A stretch of DNA of 64,000 nt, taken from positions 434,001 through 498,000 of the forward strand of contig CAWIDU010000001.1 in assembly GCA_963835055.1 (NCBI GenBank), in the 5' to 3' direction. The position numbers were made by a program, and so were the translations under genes. The DNA is from CAWIDU01 sp963835055. Its GTDB lineage: Bacteria; Patescibacteriota; Saccharimonadia; Saccharimonadales; UBA4665. Under the pieces are notes generated by a model. That model saw only the letters and a list, made by a program, of their open reading frames with translations, was not told the DNA's origin and did not search any database. Within the stretch, counting starts at the first letter, position 1. Each line of letters starts with the position of its first letter. Positions 7,678 to 16,205 of this stretch are shown one piece after another.

Positions 7678-8219
7678 TTATCTTGACCGGCGTCGTTGGG
7701 GCAGGCAAAAGCACCCAGGGCCGGCTGTTCGCCGACGAGCACGGCTACGCCTGGATTTCGACCGGCGAATTATTCCGCGTGTTGGTCACTGGCCAGCGCC
7801 GCCAACAGATGCTGGAAGGCAAATTATTAAGTGACGAAGAAGTTATCAAACTAGTAGATAAGACTTTGAAGCTGATCAACCTGGATCAGGAATTCCTGCT
7901 CGACGGCTTCCCGCGCACCATCCCGCAGGCTGATTGGCTGCTGGAGCAAGTCCACAGCCAACGTATGAAATTAACCGGCGTCTTCAACCTCACGGCGACG
8001 CCAGAGATTGTCAAAGAACGGCTGCTGGCCCGCGGCCGACAGGACGATACCGAAGAAGCTATCAACGAACGTTTCAAAGAATACGATACCAAAACTTTGC
8101 CGATTCTGGAGCATTTCAAGAAAGAAGGCGTTCCGGTTTACGATATCAATGCCGATCAGGATCCGATCAAAGTGCATGATGAAATGATGACCTACATTGA
8201 CGGCGCTAATAAAGTTTAA
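7674..8219 (+). CDS. adk: adenylate kinase (short-LID form)
   Basis: Interconverts ATP+AMP and 2 ADP. 181 residues. P-loop GVVGAGKST near 6-14, the AMP-binding region STGELFR, DGFPRT near 79-84, and LLARGRQDD followed directly by NERFKEYD. The LID between these is very short and has no zinc cysteines, as in short-form kinases. In many bacteria adk precedes map within the ribosomal-protein cluster; that pair is kept here but moved next to rpsU-yqeY. Confidence 0.9.
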   Translation: MIILTGVVGAGKSTQGRLFADEHGYAWISTGELFRVLVTGQRRQQMLEGKLLSDEEVIKLVDKTLKLINLDQEFLLDGFPRTIPQADWLLEQVHSQRMKLTGVFNLTATPEIVKERLLARGRQDDTEEAINERFKEYDTKTLPILEHFKKEGVPVYDINADQDPIKVHDEMMTYIDGANKV

Positions 8220-8227
8220 ACGTTCAG

Positions 8228-8989
8228 ATGCAAACTAGGATTAAAACCAAATCCGAGTTGGTGGCCATGCGCCAGGCCGGCCAGATGCTGGCAACAGTTT
8301 TGCAAGCCCTCAAGCCGCGGGTGGTGGCCGGTGTTTCGACCAAAGAATTGGCGGATTTCGCCCGGGGCGAGCTGAAAAAACTGGGCGGCGAAGCAAGCTT
8401 CCTGAATTATCAAGGTTTTCCGGATGTCATCTGTATTTCGGTCAATGACGAGGTCGTCCACGGCATCCCGCGGGCCAACAAAATCATAGCCGAGGGCGAC
8501 ATCGTGGGACTGGACTTCGGCGTTACTTACAAAGGCATGGTCACCGACGCCGCTATCAGCGTCATTGCTGGCCGGGCCAAGCAGAAGGGTCATATTAATC
8601 TATTACGTGATACCGAGGAAGCCCTGAGAATTGGCATCGCCCAGCTGCACGACCAGGTGCGCACTGGCGATATTGGTGCGCCGGTCGAAGAATTTTTGAA
8701 GGAACATAATTATGGCATCGTCCGCGACCTGGTTGGCCACGGCGTCGGCCACGAAGTCCACGAGGATCCCAATATTCCCAACTACGGTCGGAAGGGCAGT
8801 GGCCCCTGGCTGAGCGCCGGTATGACGATCTGTATCGAGCCGATGGTCACACTGGGCGGCGACCGGGTCAAAGTCGACCCCGATGGCTGGACGGTGCGGA
8901 CAGCTGACGGTTCCTGGGCCGCCCACTTCGAGCACACCATCCTGATCACCAAAGACGGCGCCGAGATATTGACAGCCATTAATGCGTAA
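8228..8989 (+). CDS. map: methionine aminopeptidase, type I
   Basis: Removes the initiator Met after deformylation. 253 residues. Pita-bread fold with metal ligands visible in order: Asp in VGLDFGV, Asp in GMVTDAA, His in GHGVGHEVHEDP, Glu in CIEPM, Glu in AHFEHTI. It follows adk by 8 nt and completes the def/map maturation pair of the window. No N-terminal SH3-binding or zinc extension is present, so it is the plain type Ia form. Confidence 0.95.
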   Translation: MQTRIKTKSELVAMRQAGQMLATVLQALKPRVVAGVSTKELADFARGELKKLGGEASFLNYQGFPDVICISVNDEVVHGIPRANKIIAEGDIVGLDFGVTYKGMVTDAAISVIAGRAKQKGHINLLRDTEEALRIGIAQLHDQVRTGDIGAPVEEFLKEHNYGIVRDLVGHGVGHEVHEDPNIPNYGRKGSGPWLSAGMTICIEPMVTLGGDRVKVDPDGWTVRTADGSWAAHFEHTILITKDGAEILTAINA

Positions 8990-9013
8990 TCTTATAATAT
9001 AATCACTCGGAAC

Positions 9014-9039
9014 GGTGCATTAAACCGCTCTGCCACCCC
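9014..9039 (-). repeat. fragment of a type II tRNA (Ser/Leu-like D-arm)
   Basis: On the minus strand this reads GGGGTGGCAGAG followed by CGGTTTAATGCACC, the 5' end and D-arm typical of tRNA-Ser or tRNA-Leu genes. No anticodon stem, variable arm or T-arm follows; the map coding end comes instead. It looks like the left-over 5' piece of a tRNA gene, not a working tRNA. Confidence 0.5.
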
Positions 9040-9063
9040 GCCTCGGCGAGCCCTGCCGAAGCA

Positions 9064-9098
9064 AGGCTTTCAAATCTTATGCCACTCACAAAGCCTTG
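9064..9098. repeat. hairpin AAGGCTTT / AAAGCCTT
   Basis: Eight-bp inverted repeat with a 19-nt loop in the map-ftsA gap. No T-run follows on either strand; possibly part of a terminator for map. Confidence 0.4.
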
Positions 9099-9137
9099 AG
9101 AAGCAAATTTAATAGTTATTTAATAAATGTCTTGGCC

Positions 9138-9167
9138 TTGCCCTTGACAGACCACTAGCGTTATACT
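9138..9167 (+). promoter_or_regulatory. ftsA promoter TTGCCC-18-TATACT
   Basis: TATACT (9162-9167) has TTGCCC 18 bp upstream and an internal TTGACAG 12 bp upstream. The ftsZ promoter has the same arrangement (TTGAAC, then TTGACAG, then TATACT). The leader to ATG 9206 is about 32 nt. Confidence 0.5.
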
Positions 9168-9205
9168 GATTACCAGAAACGACAGTCTTCGTTAATACAC
9201 AAAAT

Positions 9206-10435
9206 ATGAATCAATCAGAATATTTCGTCGGGCTCGATATCGGTACCAGTACTGTGCGTTGCGTGGTCGGCATGTTCGACCACAATAACGGTAATCGGCC
9301 GTCGATTATTGGTCATGGCCAGGCGCCGAACCACGGTATGCGCCGCGGCACCGTAGTACACGTCGATGACGTCGCCGAGGCCATTTTGCACGCCGTTACT
9401 GAGGCGGAGCGGATTTCCGGCAAGTCGATCAAGCACGCCACGGTCAACGTCAACGGCCCGCACGTCAGCGGCCTTAATTCGCAGGGTGTTATCGCTATCA
9501 GTACTGCTAACCGTGAAATTACTGCCGAAGACCGCTTGCGCGTAGAAGAGGCGGCGACTATCGTTTCGCTGCCAGCGAACCGCGAAATCGTCCAATTCTT
9601 CGCCAAAAATTATAGTCTCGACGGGCAACATAATATAAAGGAACCGGTTGGCATGCATGGCGTGCGATTGGAAGTTGATGCGCACATCGTCACGGCCTCT
9701 TCGCCGAATTTGCGTAATCTCGACCAAGCCCTAGAAAAAGCCGAAATCCAGCCCACTCATCACACTGTTTCTGGTCTAGCCGCTTCCGAAGCCGTCTTGA
9801 CCCGCCAACAGAAAGAAGCTGGTGTCGGGCTGGTTGATATCGGCGCCGGCACGACCAATTTGATCGTTTTCGAAGATGGTGAAGTCCAATATGTGGCTGT
9901 CCTGCCGGTTGGTGGCCAACACCTGACCAACGACCTGGCCATCGGCCTGAAAACCGATCTCGACGTCGCCGAACAGGTCAAACTGAAGCACGCCGACCTG
10001 CGGCCAGACGCCAAAAAAGCCAAAGTCACCGTCAAAGTCGGTGACAAGAATCACGATTTCGACCCTGATACGATCGCCATGATCGTTGAGGCCCGCACTG
10101 AGGAGCTGCTAGAGCTGGTAGACAAGGAATTACAGAAGATTAAACGCGCCCGCAAGCTGCCCGGCGGCATGGTCTTGACTGGCGGCACCGCCAAACTACC
10201 CGGACTGGAAGATTTGGCCCGCGAAAAGCTGCAGCTGCCGGCCCGCGTCGGCAAGCTACGTGGCGTCGGCGGCCTGGTCGACACTGTCGAGGACCAGGGC
10301 TTCATAACAGCCGTCGGCCTGATGCTGCTCGACATGTTATTACTGCCATCATTGCCGCCGAACAGCTCGGCCATGCCCAACACCAAGGCGATTCTGAACG
10401 GCGTTTTCCGTCGCCTGCGCGGTGGACACATTTAG
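9206..10435 (+). CDS. ftsA: cell division protein FtsA
   Basis: Actin-like ATPase that tethers FtsZ to the membrane. 409 residues. Phosphate-1 loop VGLDIGTSTVRCVVG near 8-22, the SHS2/1C domain region (VNVNGPHVSGLNSQGVI, EDRLRVEEAA), phosphate-2 loop VGLVDIGAGTTNLIVF near 206-221 and adenosine motif MVLTGGTAKLPGLED near 319-333. The C-terminus (GVFRRLRGGHI) is short and basic-hydrophobic, as expected for a membrane-targeting helix. It is followed by ftsZ but with its own 138-nt gap and promoter. Confidence 0.95.
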   Translation: MNQSEYFVGLDIGTSTVRCVVGMFDHNNGNRPSIIGHGQAPNHGMRRGTVVHVDDVAEAILHAVTEAERISGKSIKHATVNVNGPHVSGLNSQGVIAISTANREITAEDRLRVEEAATIVSLPANREIVQFFAKNYSLDGQHNIKEPVGMHGVRLEVDAHIVTASSPNLRNLDQALEKAEIQPTHHTVSGLAASEAVLTRQQKEAGVGLVDIGAGTTNLIVFEDGEVQYVAVLPVGGQHLTNDLAIGLKTDLDVAEQVKLKHADLRPDAKKAKVTVKVGDKNHDFDPDTIAMIVEARTEELLELVDKELQKIKRARKLPGGMVLTGGTAKLPGLEDLAREKLQLPARVGKLRGVGGLVDTVEDQGFITAVGLMLLDMLLLPSLPPNSSAMPNTKAILNGVFRRLRGGHI

Positions 10436-10510
10436 TATAGGCGGCGTATACAATAATCGTTATGCTTATGGCTGCTGGTCTGCGCACTTAAATTCCAGCG
10501 CACAAATTTG

Positions 10511-10539
10511 TTGAACTTGACAGGGATCTTCCGTATACT
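10511..10539 (+). promoter_or_regulatory. ftsZ promoter TTGAAC-17-TATACT
   Basis: TTGAAC (10511-10516), 17-bp spacer containing TTGACAG, TATACT (10534-10539). ftsZ can thus be expressed separately from ftsA. Confidence 0.55.
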
Positions 10540-10573
10540 ACTAGCTATTAGCTAGAGTCTTAGCGGGGGAAAT

Positions 10574-11931
10574 ATGCCACAAGTTGTTGATCCGGCCATC
10601 GAAACGTTCGCCACGATTAAAGTCGTTGGCGTCGGCGGTGCCGGCGGTGCGGCGGTCAACCGGATGGTCGACGCCGGCATCGAAAACGTCGAATTTATCG
10701 CTATTAATACTGACGCCCAGGCCTTGCACCACAGCAAAGCCAACCGCAAAATTCATATTGGCAAGGAGGCCACCCGCGGACTAGGCGCTGGCGCCGATCC
10801 ATCCGTCGGTCAAACCGCCGCCAAAGAATCGCGCGACGAAATTAAAGCCGCCCTGGAGGGCGCTGACATGGTGTTCGTGACCCTCGGTGCTGGCGGCGGC
10901 ACCGGCAGCGGTGCTGGCCACATTGTCGCCCAAACCGCCACCGATCAAGGGGCATTGGTGGTTGGTTTCGCCACCAAGCCATTTGCTTTCGAAGGCGAGA
11001 AACGCCGCCAGAACGCCGACGTGGCTATTGAAAAGCTGCGCGGCACAGTCGATACTTTAATTGTCATTCCTAACGATCGCCTATTGCAGACCATTGACCG
11101 GGAAACGCCGCTGACAGAGGCTTTCAAAGTTGCTGACGACGTCCTGCGTCAGGGCGTCCAGGGTATTTCCGACCTGATTACCGTTCATGGCCTGATCAAT
11201 CTCGACTTCGCCGACGTTAAAACGGTGATGGCCAAAGCCGGCTCGGCTCTGATGGGTATTGGCCGGGCCAGCGGCGAAAACCGCGCCGTCAGGCCGCTCA
11301 ACAGGCTATCGAGTCGCCACTATTGGAGGTCTCAATCGATGGTGCGCGCGGCATTCTATTCAATGTAATTGGCGGCAACGACCTGTCAATGCACGAAATT
11401 AATGCCGCTGCCGAGGCCATCACTACCGCCGCTGATCCTGACGCCAATATTATCTTCGGTGCCACTATCAATCCGGAGCTGGAAGGCGAGGTCATTATTA
11501 CGGTGGTGGCCACCGGCTTCGACGCTTCCTACTTCGCCAAGCGCGGCGCTGAGAGTAGCCGTCCGGCGCGTAGCACGCCCAAATTCAGCGAAACCCGGAC
11601 CACCAAACAGGAAGAGAAGACGCTGTCCGAGATTGACATGGACCTCGGCGACGACCAAGACAAGACGGCCAGCGATTTCCACCGCGATGACACACCAATG
11701 CCTAATATCTGGTCTATCAATGATGACGACGATGATGATAAGGACAAGGGCAGTGCCAAAACCGACGACTCTGACTCCGACTCTGATGAAGCCAATGGTG
11801 CGGACAGCGATGGCACCATCATCGGACAGGAAGATGATCTCGACAAACCATCCTTTCTACGCCGCCTGGGCCGCCGTCACAAGGACGATGAGGACGGTCA
11901 ACCACCCGCCGACGAGCCAACCGGCGAATGA
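10574..11931 (+). CDS. ftsZ: cell division protein FtsZ (one frameshift here)
   Basis: Tubulin-like GTPase forming the division ring. The GTPase domain has the tubulin signature [11 protein letters not shown] (near residue 104) and NTDAQAL. The frame breaks near 11290: reading GENRAV must be joined to [14 protein letters not shown] by restoring one G in GTC(G)AG. The second half has the FtsZ C-terminal domain ([20 protein letters not shown]), then an unusually acidic linker (runs of Asp and Ser-Asp near 11718-11810) and the conserved tail [10 protein letters not shown], which binds FtsA. A GGGGG-type ribosome site precedes ATG 10574. Confidence 0.94.
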
Positions 11932-11963
11932 TTTAATGTATTAAATAATACAGCGCATTTTTC

Positions 11964-11992
11964 TTGCAAAGCACTATGGCTAGGGTTATATT
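11964..11992 (+). promoter_or_regulatory. nrdR promoter TTGCAA-17-TATATT
   Basis: TTGCAA (11964-11969), 17-bp spacer, TATATT (11987-11992). Just downstream, CCACTATATGTGG (12004-12016) partly matches the NrdR-box pattern, and ACACTCGGTGT (12025-12035) is a second dyad. Autoregulation by NrdR is plausible. The leader to the GTG start is about 174 nt. Confidence 0.5.
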
Positions 11993-12172
11993 AGTGACAC
12001 ACACCACTATATGTGGGAAAACCAACACTCGGTGTGCGCACATTAAAGACAATCGGCGCCCCTGAAACTAGCTGTCGAAGCCTGAATAATTGAGTACATA
12101 TTTTATGATATGTGACTTGGTTTGATGGCCTGGCCGGCAGGTTTTCGATTGGTGCCGAGTAAGGAGGCAGAC

Positions 12173-12655
12173 GTGAAATGTAACCAATGCCAAAGCGACG
12201 ACATCAAAGTCATTGAGTCGCGCGACGTGGCAGACGGTCAAGCCATTCGACGTCGCCGCTTGTGCGTCGCCTGCGGGCAACGCTTCACGACCTATGAGCG
12301 CCTGGAACGGCCGCAGTTAATAGTCGTCAAGAAAGACGGCACCCGAGAGCTGTTCAACCGCTCGAAACTACTGGCTGGCTTGTATCGGGCTTGCGAAAAA
12401 ACCCCGGTCACCAGTTTGCAGTTGGAGGCATCGTGAAAGCGATGGAGCAGGAATTGTACGCTTGCGGCGATGAAGAGGTCGGTTCCGCCAAGATCGGCGA
12501 ACTGGTCGATGGATCAATTGGCTCGGCTGAACGAGGTTGCGTACGTGCGGTTCGCCAGCGTTTACCGACGCTTCAAGGATATTGCCGGTTTCGAGCGCGA
12601 ATTATCGCTCGTCAAACAAGGTAAGCACATAGCCGAAGTCAAGAGTAGGATTTGA
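12173..12655 (+). CDS. nrdR: transcriptional repressor NrdR (two indels here)
   Basis: Zinc-ribbon/ATP-cone repressor of ribonucleotide reductase genes. CNQC and CVAC cysteines form the zinc ribbon in the first 35 residues, followed by an ATP-cone ([35 protein letters not shown]). The frame breaks near 12428 (one A lost before TCG) and near 12508 (one extra base), after which [25 protein letters not shown] completes the family C-terminus. The GTG 12173 start is supported by a strong AAGGAGG at 12161-12167. Directly upstream of nrdJ, its expected target. Confidence 0.92.
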
Positions 12656-12681
12656 CAGCTCTCTCCGCTTTCGAATATACT
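12652..12681 (+). promoter_or_regulatory. nrdJ promoter TTGACA-18-TATACT
   Basis: TTGACA (12652-12657) overlaps the nrdR stop; TATACT is at 12676-12681 with an 18-bp spacer. It gives a leader of about 170 nt. Confidence 0.65.
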
Positions 12682-12721
12682 TCGACCATAAGCACTTTGA
12701 GGTATAACTTCGGGGTCGCAG

Positions 12722-12766
12722 AGAGCTCAGGATGGCTATCTGATTGAGAGCGGATAGCGGAACTCT
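12722..12766 (+). promoter_or_regulatory. folded nrdJ leader
   Basis: Outer arms AGAGCTC (12722-12728) and GAACTCT (12760-12766) enclose inner arms GCTATC (12735-12740) and GATAGC (12753-12758). An A-rich stretch (about 12767-12797) and a second small hairpin (GGTG/CACC near 12820-12836) follow before the start. I looked for a cobalamin-riboswitch B12 box because NrdJ uses adenosylcobalamin and did not find one. Confidence 0.45.
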
Positions 12767-12861
12767 AAACCAAAAACTTTAAAAAAAATAATAAAAAAGT
12801 GGTCGTAGCGCCGGCGGAGGTTGGGTGCTCGGAGCCACCGAAGAAAAGAGGGAAAATAACT

Positions 12862-15684
12862 ATGGCACAGACAACATCGTTGGGGGTTGGACGACTGTTC
12901 ACTTCCGCCAAGGACAAAGCTTATGACCAGCTCAAGTGGTCCAAGAAGGATTCTTTAATTAAGAATCCGTTTAATGATAAACCGGTTTTCGAGCAAAAAG
13001 GTGTCGAATTCCCGGAGGGTTGGTCGCTCAACGCTATCAACATTGTGGCCCAGAAATATTTTAGCGGCACGCCAGGTACCAGGAGCCGAGAGAGCTCGCT
13101 ACGCCAATTAATTGATCGAGTTGTTGATACGGTTACTCGTCAGGGCCTACAAGAAGGCTATTTCAGCAGTCAAACCGAAGTTGAAGACTTTTCCGAAGAA
13201 CTCAAGTATGTTCTGGCCACCCAAAGGGCGACTTTTAACAGTCCGGTGTGGTTTAACATCGGTGTGCCGGAGCGTGCCCAACAGGCCAGCGCTTGTTTCA
13301 TCCTAGATATTGAAGATACCATGCCGGCCATCCTTAATTGGTATGTCGAAGAAGGCATGATTTTCAAGGGTGGCAGCGGTGCCGGCATTAACATTAGCCC
13401 AATTCGTTCCTCCCAGGAAAGACTGGGCAAGAGCGCCGGCACGGCCAGCGGTCCCTTAAGCTTCATGCGTGGCGCCGATGCCAGCGCCGGAGCGATTAAG
13501 AGTGGCGGTAAGACCCGGCGGGCTGCCAAAATGGTCATCCTCAATGTTGATCACCCCGATGTCGAGGAATTTATTTGGAGTAAAGCCATCGAAGAGCGCA
13601 AAGCTCGCGATTTGGAAACTCTCGGCTGGGACATGACCCTGGATGGTAAGGATAGTTTCAGCATCCAGTACCAGAACGCCAATATTTCGGTGCGCGTGAC
13701 CGATGATTTCATGCAAGCCGTACAAGATGACGCCGATTGGGATCTCAAGGCTGTGACCACCGGCAGAACGGTCAAGACTGTCCGCGCTCGTGATCTGATG
13801 CGGCAGTTCGCCGAGGCTGCTTGGGAGTGTGCCGATCCCGGCATGCAGTTCGATAGCGTCATTAACCGTTGGCACACCACCCCAGTGGCCGGTCGAATTA
13901 ATGGCTCCAACCCCTGCAGCGAATACATGCATTTACCGAACTCAGCCTGTAACTTAGCCAGCCTCAATTTGTTGGACTTTCTGCGTGACGACAATAGCTT
14001 TGATATCAAGGCTTTTACGCACACTACGGAGCTAATTTTCACGGCTCAGGAAATTCTAGTTGGTTATAGTGAGTATCCGACCGAGAAAATTACCAAAACG
14101 GCTCGTGCTTACCGCGAGCTGGGCATTGGCTATGCCAATCTCGGCGCCATGTTGATGGCCCAGGGCCTGCCATATGACTCCGACGAAGGTCGGGCGATTG
14201 CCGCTGCCATCACCGCTCTGTTAACTGGCCAGTCTTACGCCACCAGCGCCAAGATTGCCAACCGAGTTGGTCCGTTTGCCGGCTTCAGCAAAGATCGTGA
14301 TGGCATGTTGAACGTTCTGCGCATGCACCGGGCCGAAGTTTCCAAGATTGATGCCAGTCTGGTGTCCGAGGAATTACTGAGTGCCGCGGCCAGCGCTTGG
14401 GACGAAGCCGTCGAGCTCGGCGAACTATATGGCGTGCGCAACTCGCAGGCCTCGTTGTTGGCGCCGACTGGCACCAGTGGCTTGATGATGGACTGCGACA
14501 CGCTCGGTATCGAGCCCGATCTCGGCCTCGTCAAGGTCAAGAAATTGGTCGGTGGCGGCACCATGAGCATTGTCAACCAGACCGTGCCTCGGGCGCTTAA
14601 AGCTCTCGGTTATAGCAAGCAACAAGTCGAAGATATTGTCACTTACATTGATGTCGAAAAGACGATTCTTGGCGCGCCGGGCCTCAAGAAAGAACACGAA
14701 GCCGTCTTCGCCTGTTCGATGGGCGATAACGCCATTCACTACCTCGGCCACGTCAAAATGATGGCCGCCGTCCAACCGTTTCTATCCGGCGCCATCAGTA
14801 AAACCGTCAATATGCCAGAAGAAGTCAGCGTCGAAGATATCGAACAGCTGCACATTGATGCCTGGAAAATGGGCCTCAAGGCCGTCGCTATTTACCGCGA
14901 TAACTGTAAGGTTGGTCAGCCGCTGAGCATGGCCAAAAAAGACGGTGCTGCCGCTGACGAACCCACTGCTGCGGCCGAGCCAAGCTCCGACAAATTCATC
15001 GTCAAGGGTGCTGTCCGCCGCGAGCTGCCGCGAGTCCGTAACTCCAAGACATTCTCATTCAAGGTGGCCGACAGCCACGGCTACATGACCGTCGGTGAAT
15101 ACGATGACGGCACGCCGGGTGAAGTCTTCATGCGCCTCGGCAAGCAGGGTTCAACCTTGGCCGGCTTCATTGACGCTTTCGCCATTTCGGTTAGCCACGG
15201 TTTGCAATATGGTGTTCCGCTCAAGGACCACGTGAAGTCATATATTAGTATGACTTTTGCGCCCAGCGGCATCACCGATGACTCAGAGATTCGTACCGCC
15301 TCCAGCTTGGTGGACTATATGTTCCGCCGCTTGGCTCTGAGCTATCTGAGTTTCGACGACCGTCTAGAGTTGGGCTTGGCCTCGATCGACGACATGCCCG
15401 ATGTCCAGACCACGTTGCTAGATGCGCCAGAACCAGTCGCCGAACTAACTCCGGCACCAGTAGAGCCAGTCGCCAGAGGCGAACATGCCAACCCAGCCGT
15501 TGCTAGCGTCACGCCAGTACCATCCGTTAGTGAAGCTGCACCTACCGCCATGGCCGCCAACGACGCCAAAGCTATAGTCAAAGATGCCGCCGCACCCCTG
15601 TGCTATAACTGCGGTAACCAAACCCAACGCGCCGGCAGCTGCTACGTCTGCTCGAGCTGTGGTTCGACCACTGGCTGTAGCTAG
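12862..15684 (+). CDS. nrdJ: class II (B12-dependent) ribonucleoside-diphosphate/triphosphate reductase
   Basis: Makes deoxyribonucleotides using adenosylcobalamin, without oxygen or an iron subunit. 940 residues. Radical-site and substrate motifs: NSPVWFN (126-132), redox Cys145 in SACFIL, N-x-C-x-E as Asn350-Cys352-Glu354 in NPCSEYM, and second redox Cys363. After the barrel comes a linker rich in Pro/Ala/Glu (about 870-915), and the tail CYNCGNQTQRAGSCYVCSSC supplies the reducing cysteines. ATG 12862 with AGAGGG upstream is preferred over GTG 12799, which would add 21 residues running through the leader hairpin. Controlled presumably by NrdR. Confidence 0.96.
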   Translation: MAQTTSLGVGRLFTSAKDKAYDQLKWSKKDSLIKNPFNDKPVFEQKGVEFPEGWSLNAINIVAQKYFSGTPGTRSRESSLRQLIDRVVDTVTRQGLQEGYFSSQTEVEDFSEELKYVLATQRATFNSPVWFNIGVPERAQQASACFILDIEDTMPAILNWYVEEGMIFKGGSGAGINISPIRSSQERLGKSAGTASGPLSFMRGADASAGAIKSGGKTRRAAKMVILNVDHPDVEEFIWSKAIEERKARDLETLGWDMTLDGKDSFSIQYQNANISVRVTDDFMQAVQDDADWDLKAVTTGRTVKTVRARDLMRQFAEAAWECADPGMQFDSVINRWHTTPVAGRINGSNPCSEYMHLPNSACNLASLNLLDFLRDDNSFDIKAFTHTTELIFTAQEILVGYSEYPTEKITKTARAYRELGIGYANLGAMLMAQGLPYDSDEGRAIAAAITALLTGQSYATSAKIANRVGPFAGFSKDRDGMLNVLRMHRAEVSKIDASLVSEELLSAAASAWDEAVELGELYGVRNSQASLLAPTGTSGLMMDCDTLGIEPDLGLVKVKKLVGGGTMSIVNQTVPRALKALGYSKQQVEDIVTYIDVEKTILGAPGLKKEHEAVFACSMGDNAIHYLGHVKMMAAVQPFLSGAISKTVNMPEEVSVEDIEQLHIDAWKMGLKAVAIYRDNCKVGQPLSMAKKDGAAADEPTAAAEPSSDKFIVKGAVRRELPRVRNSKTFSFKVADSHGYMTVGEYDDGTPGEVFMRLGKQGSTLAGFIDAFAISVSHGLQYGVPLKDHVKSYISMTFAPSGITDDSEIRTASSLVDYMFRRLALSYLSFDDRLELGLASIDDMPDVQTTLLDAPEPVAELTPAPVEPVARGEHANPAVASVTPVPSVSEAAPTAMAANDAKAIVKDAAAPLCYNCGNQTQRAGSCYVCSSCGSTTGCS

Positions 15685-15737
15685 AGGTTTAAGCGCGACA
15701 TTTGGAAGAAAAGCCTGTTTGCTGATACCCTAAAACC

Positions 15738-16004
15738 ATGAAAATACTTGTGCTTTACCGGCCGGATTCGGAACATGGCCGGCTGGTCGAAGAGTTTATC
15801 CATGATTTCCACGATCGCCACAGCAGCGAAGATCTGGAAATCGTCGATGTTGACAGCCGCGACGGCAGCGCCACAGCCAGTCTCTACGATGTTGTGCAGT
15901 ACCCGACGGTTTTGGTCATCCAGTCTGACGGCTCGCTGCAGCGCAGTTGGGAAGGCGAGAACCTACCGCTGATTGACGACGTCATCGCCTACGCCCGCAA
16001 CTAG
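15738..16004 (+). CDS. thioredoxin-fold protein lacking the CxxC motif
   Basis: 88 residues. Beta-alpha-beta start MKILVLYRPDSEHGRLVEEF, then IVDVDSRDG, and the cis-proline strand VVQYPTVLVIQ followed by WEGENLP, which is the glutaredoxin/thioredoxin fold. The position of the active-site CxxC holds RPDS, so it cannot do dithiol chemistry. Lies 53 nt after nrdJ and 200 nt before ileS. Possibly a structural or binding partner of NrdJ; that is inference from position. Confidence 0.7.
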   Translation: MKILVLYRPDSEHGRLVEEFIHDFHDRHSSEDLEIVDVDSRDGSATASLYDVVQYPTVLVIQSDGSLQRSWEGENLPLIDDVIAYARN

Positions 16005-16009
16005 CGTGC

Positions 16010-16015
16010 TATAAT
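16010..16015 (+). promoter_or_regulatory. -10 TATAAT of the ileS leader
   Basis: TATAAT directly after the thioredoxin-fold gene; transcription would start near 16022 and run through the T-box leader. Confidence 0.55.
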
Positions 16016-16021
16016 AGAGAT

Positions 16022-16200
16022 ACAATTTGGTAAATCCGCTGGAGCGGCGATCAACCGCGAGGAGCCGGAAGAAAAGTTTCAGGAACTTAGTAAAACCGGC
16101 CGGAGAGGTCCGTTATAACCGTAAGCAAGTCCCAAGCAGGATGGTACCGTTCCAGACCAGGAGCTCCCGCGCTAGCAGGGGCTTTATTTATTTTAAGGAG
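16022..16200 (+). promoter_or_regulatory. T-box riboswitch (isoleucine, ultrashort stem I)
   Basis: The T-box sequence AGGATGGTACCG (16138-16149) contains TGGT, able to pair with the ACCA end of uncharged tRNA-Ile. A minimal stem I, GCGG (16044-16047) with CCGC (16055-16058), displays a 7-nt loop CGATCAA holding ATC, an isoleucine codon, at 16050-16052. This resembles the ultrashort stem I of actinobacterial ileS T-boxes. AGCTCC (16162-16167) pairs with GGGGCT (16178-16183) and is followed by TTTATTTATTTT, a likely terminator. The ribosome site AAGGAG (16195-16200) follows. Gene context (ileS), codon and discriminator all agree. Confidence 0.78.
16162..16194 (+). terminator. T-box terminator hairpin
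   Basis: Stem AGCTCC/GGGGCT with 10-nt loop and a T-rich tail broken by two A; its 5' arm could alternatively sequester the GGAG of the ribosome site. Confidence 0.6.
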
Positions 16201-16205
16201 CAAGC

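Noticed and set aside
12662..12861. Adenosylcobalamin riboswitch upstream of nrdJ
   Set aside because: No B12 box (GCCACTG) and no matching core helices seen.
15738..16004. Functional glutaredoxin for NrdJ (NrdH)
   Set aside because: The active-site cysteines are absent.
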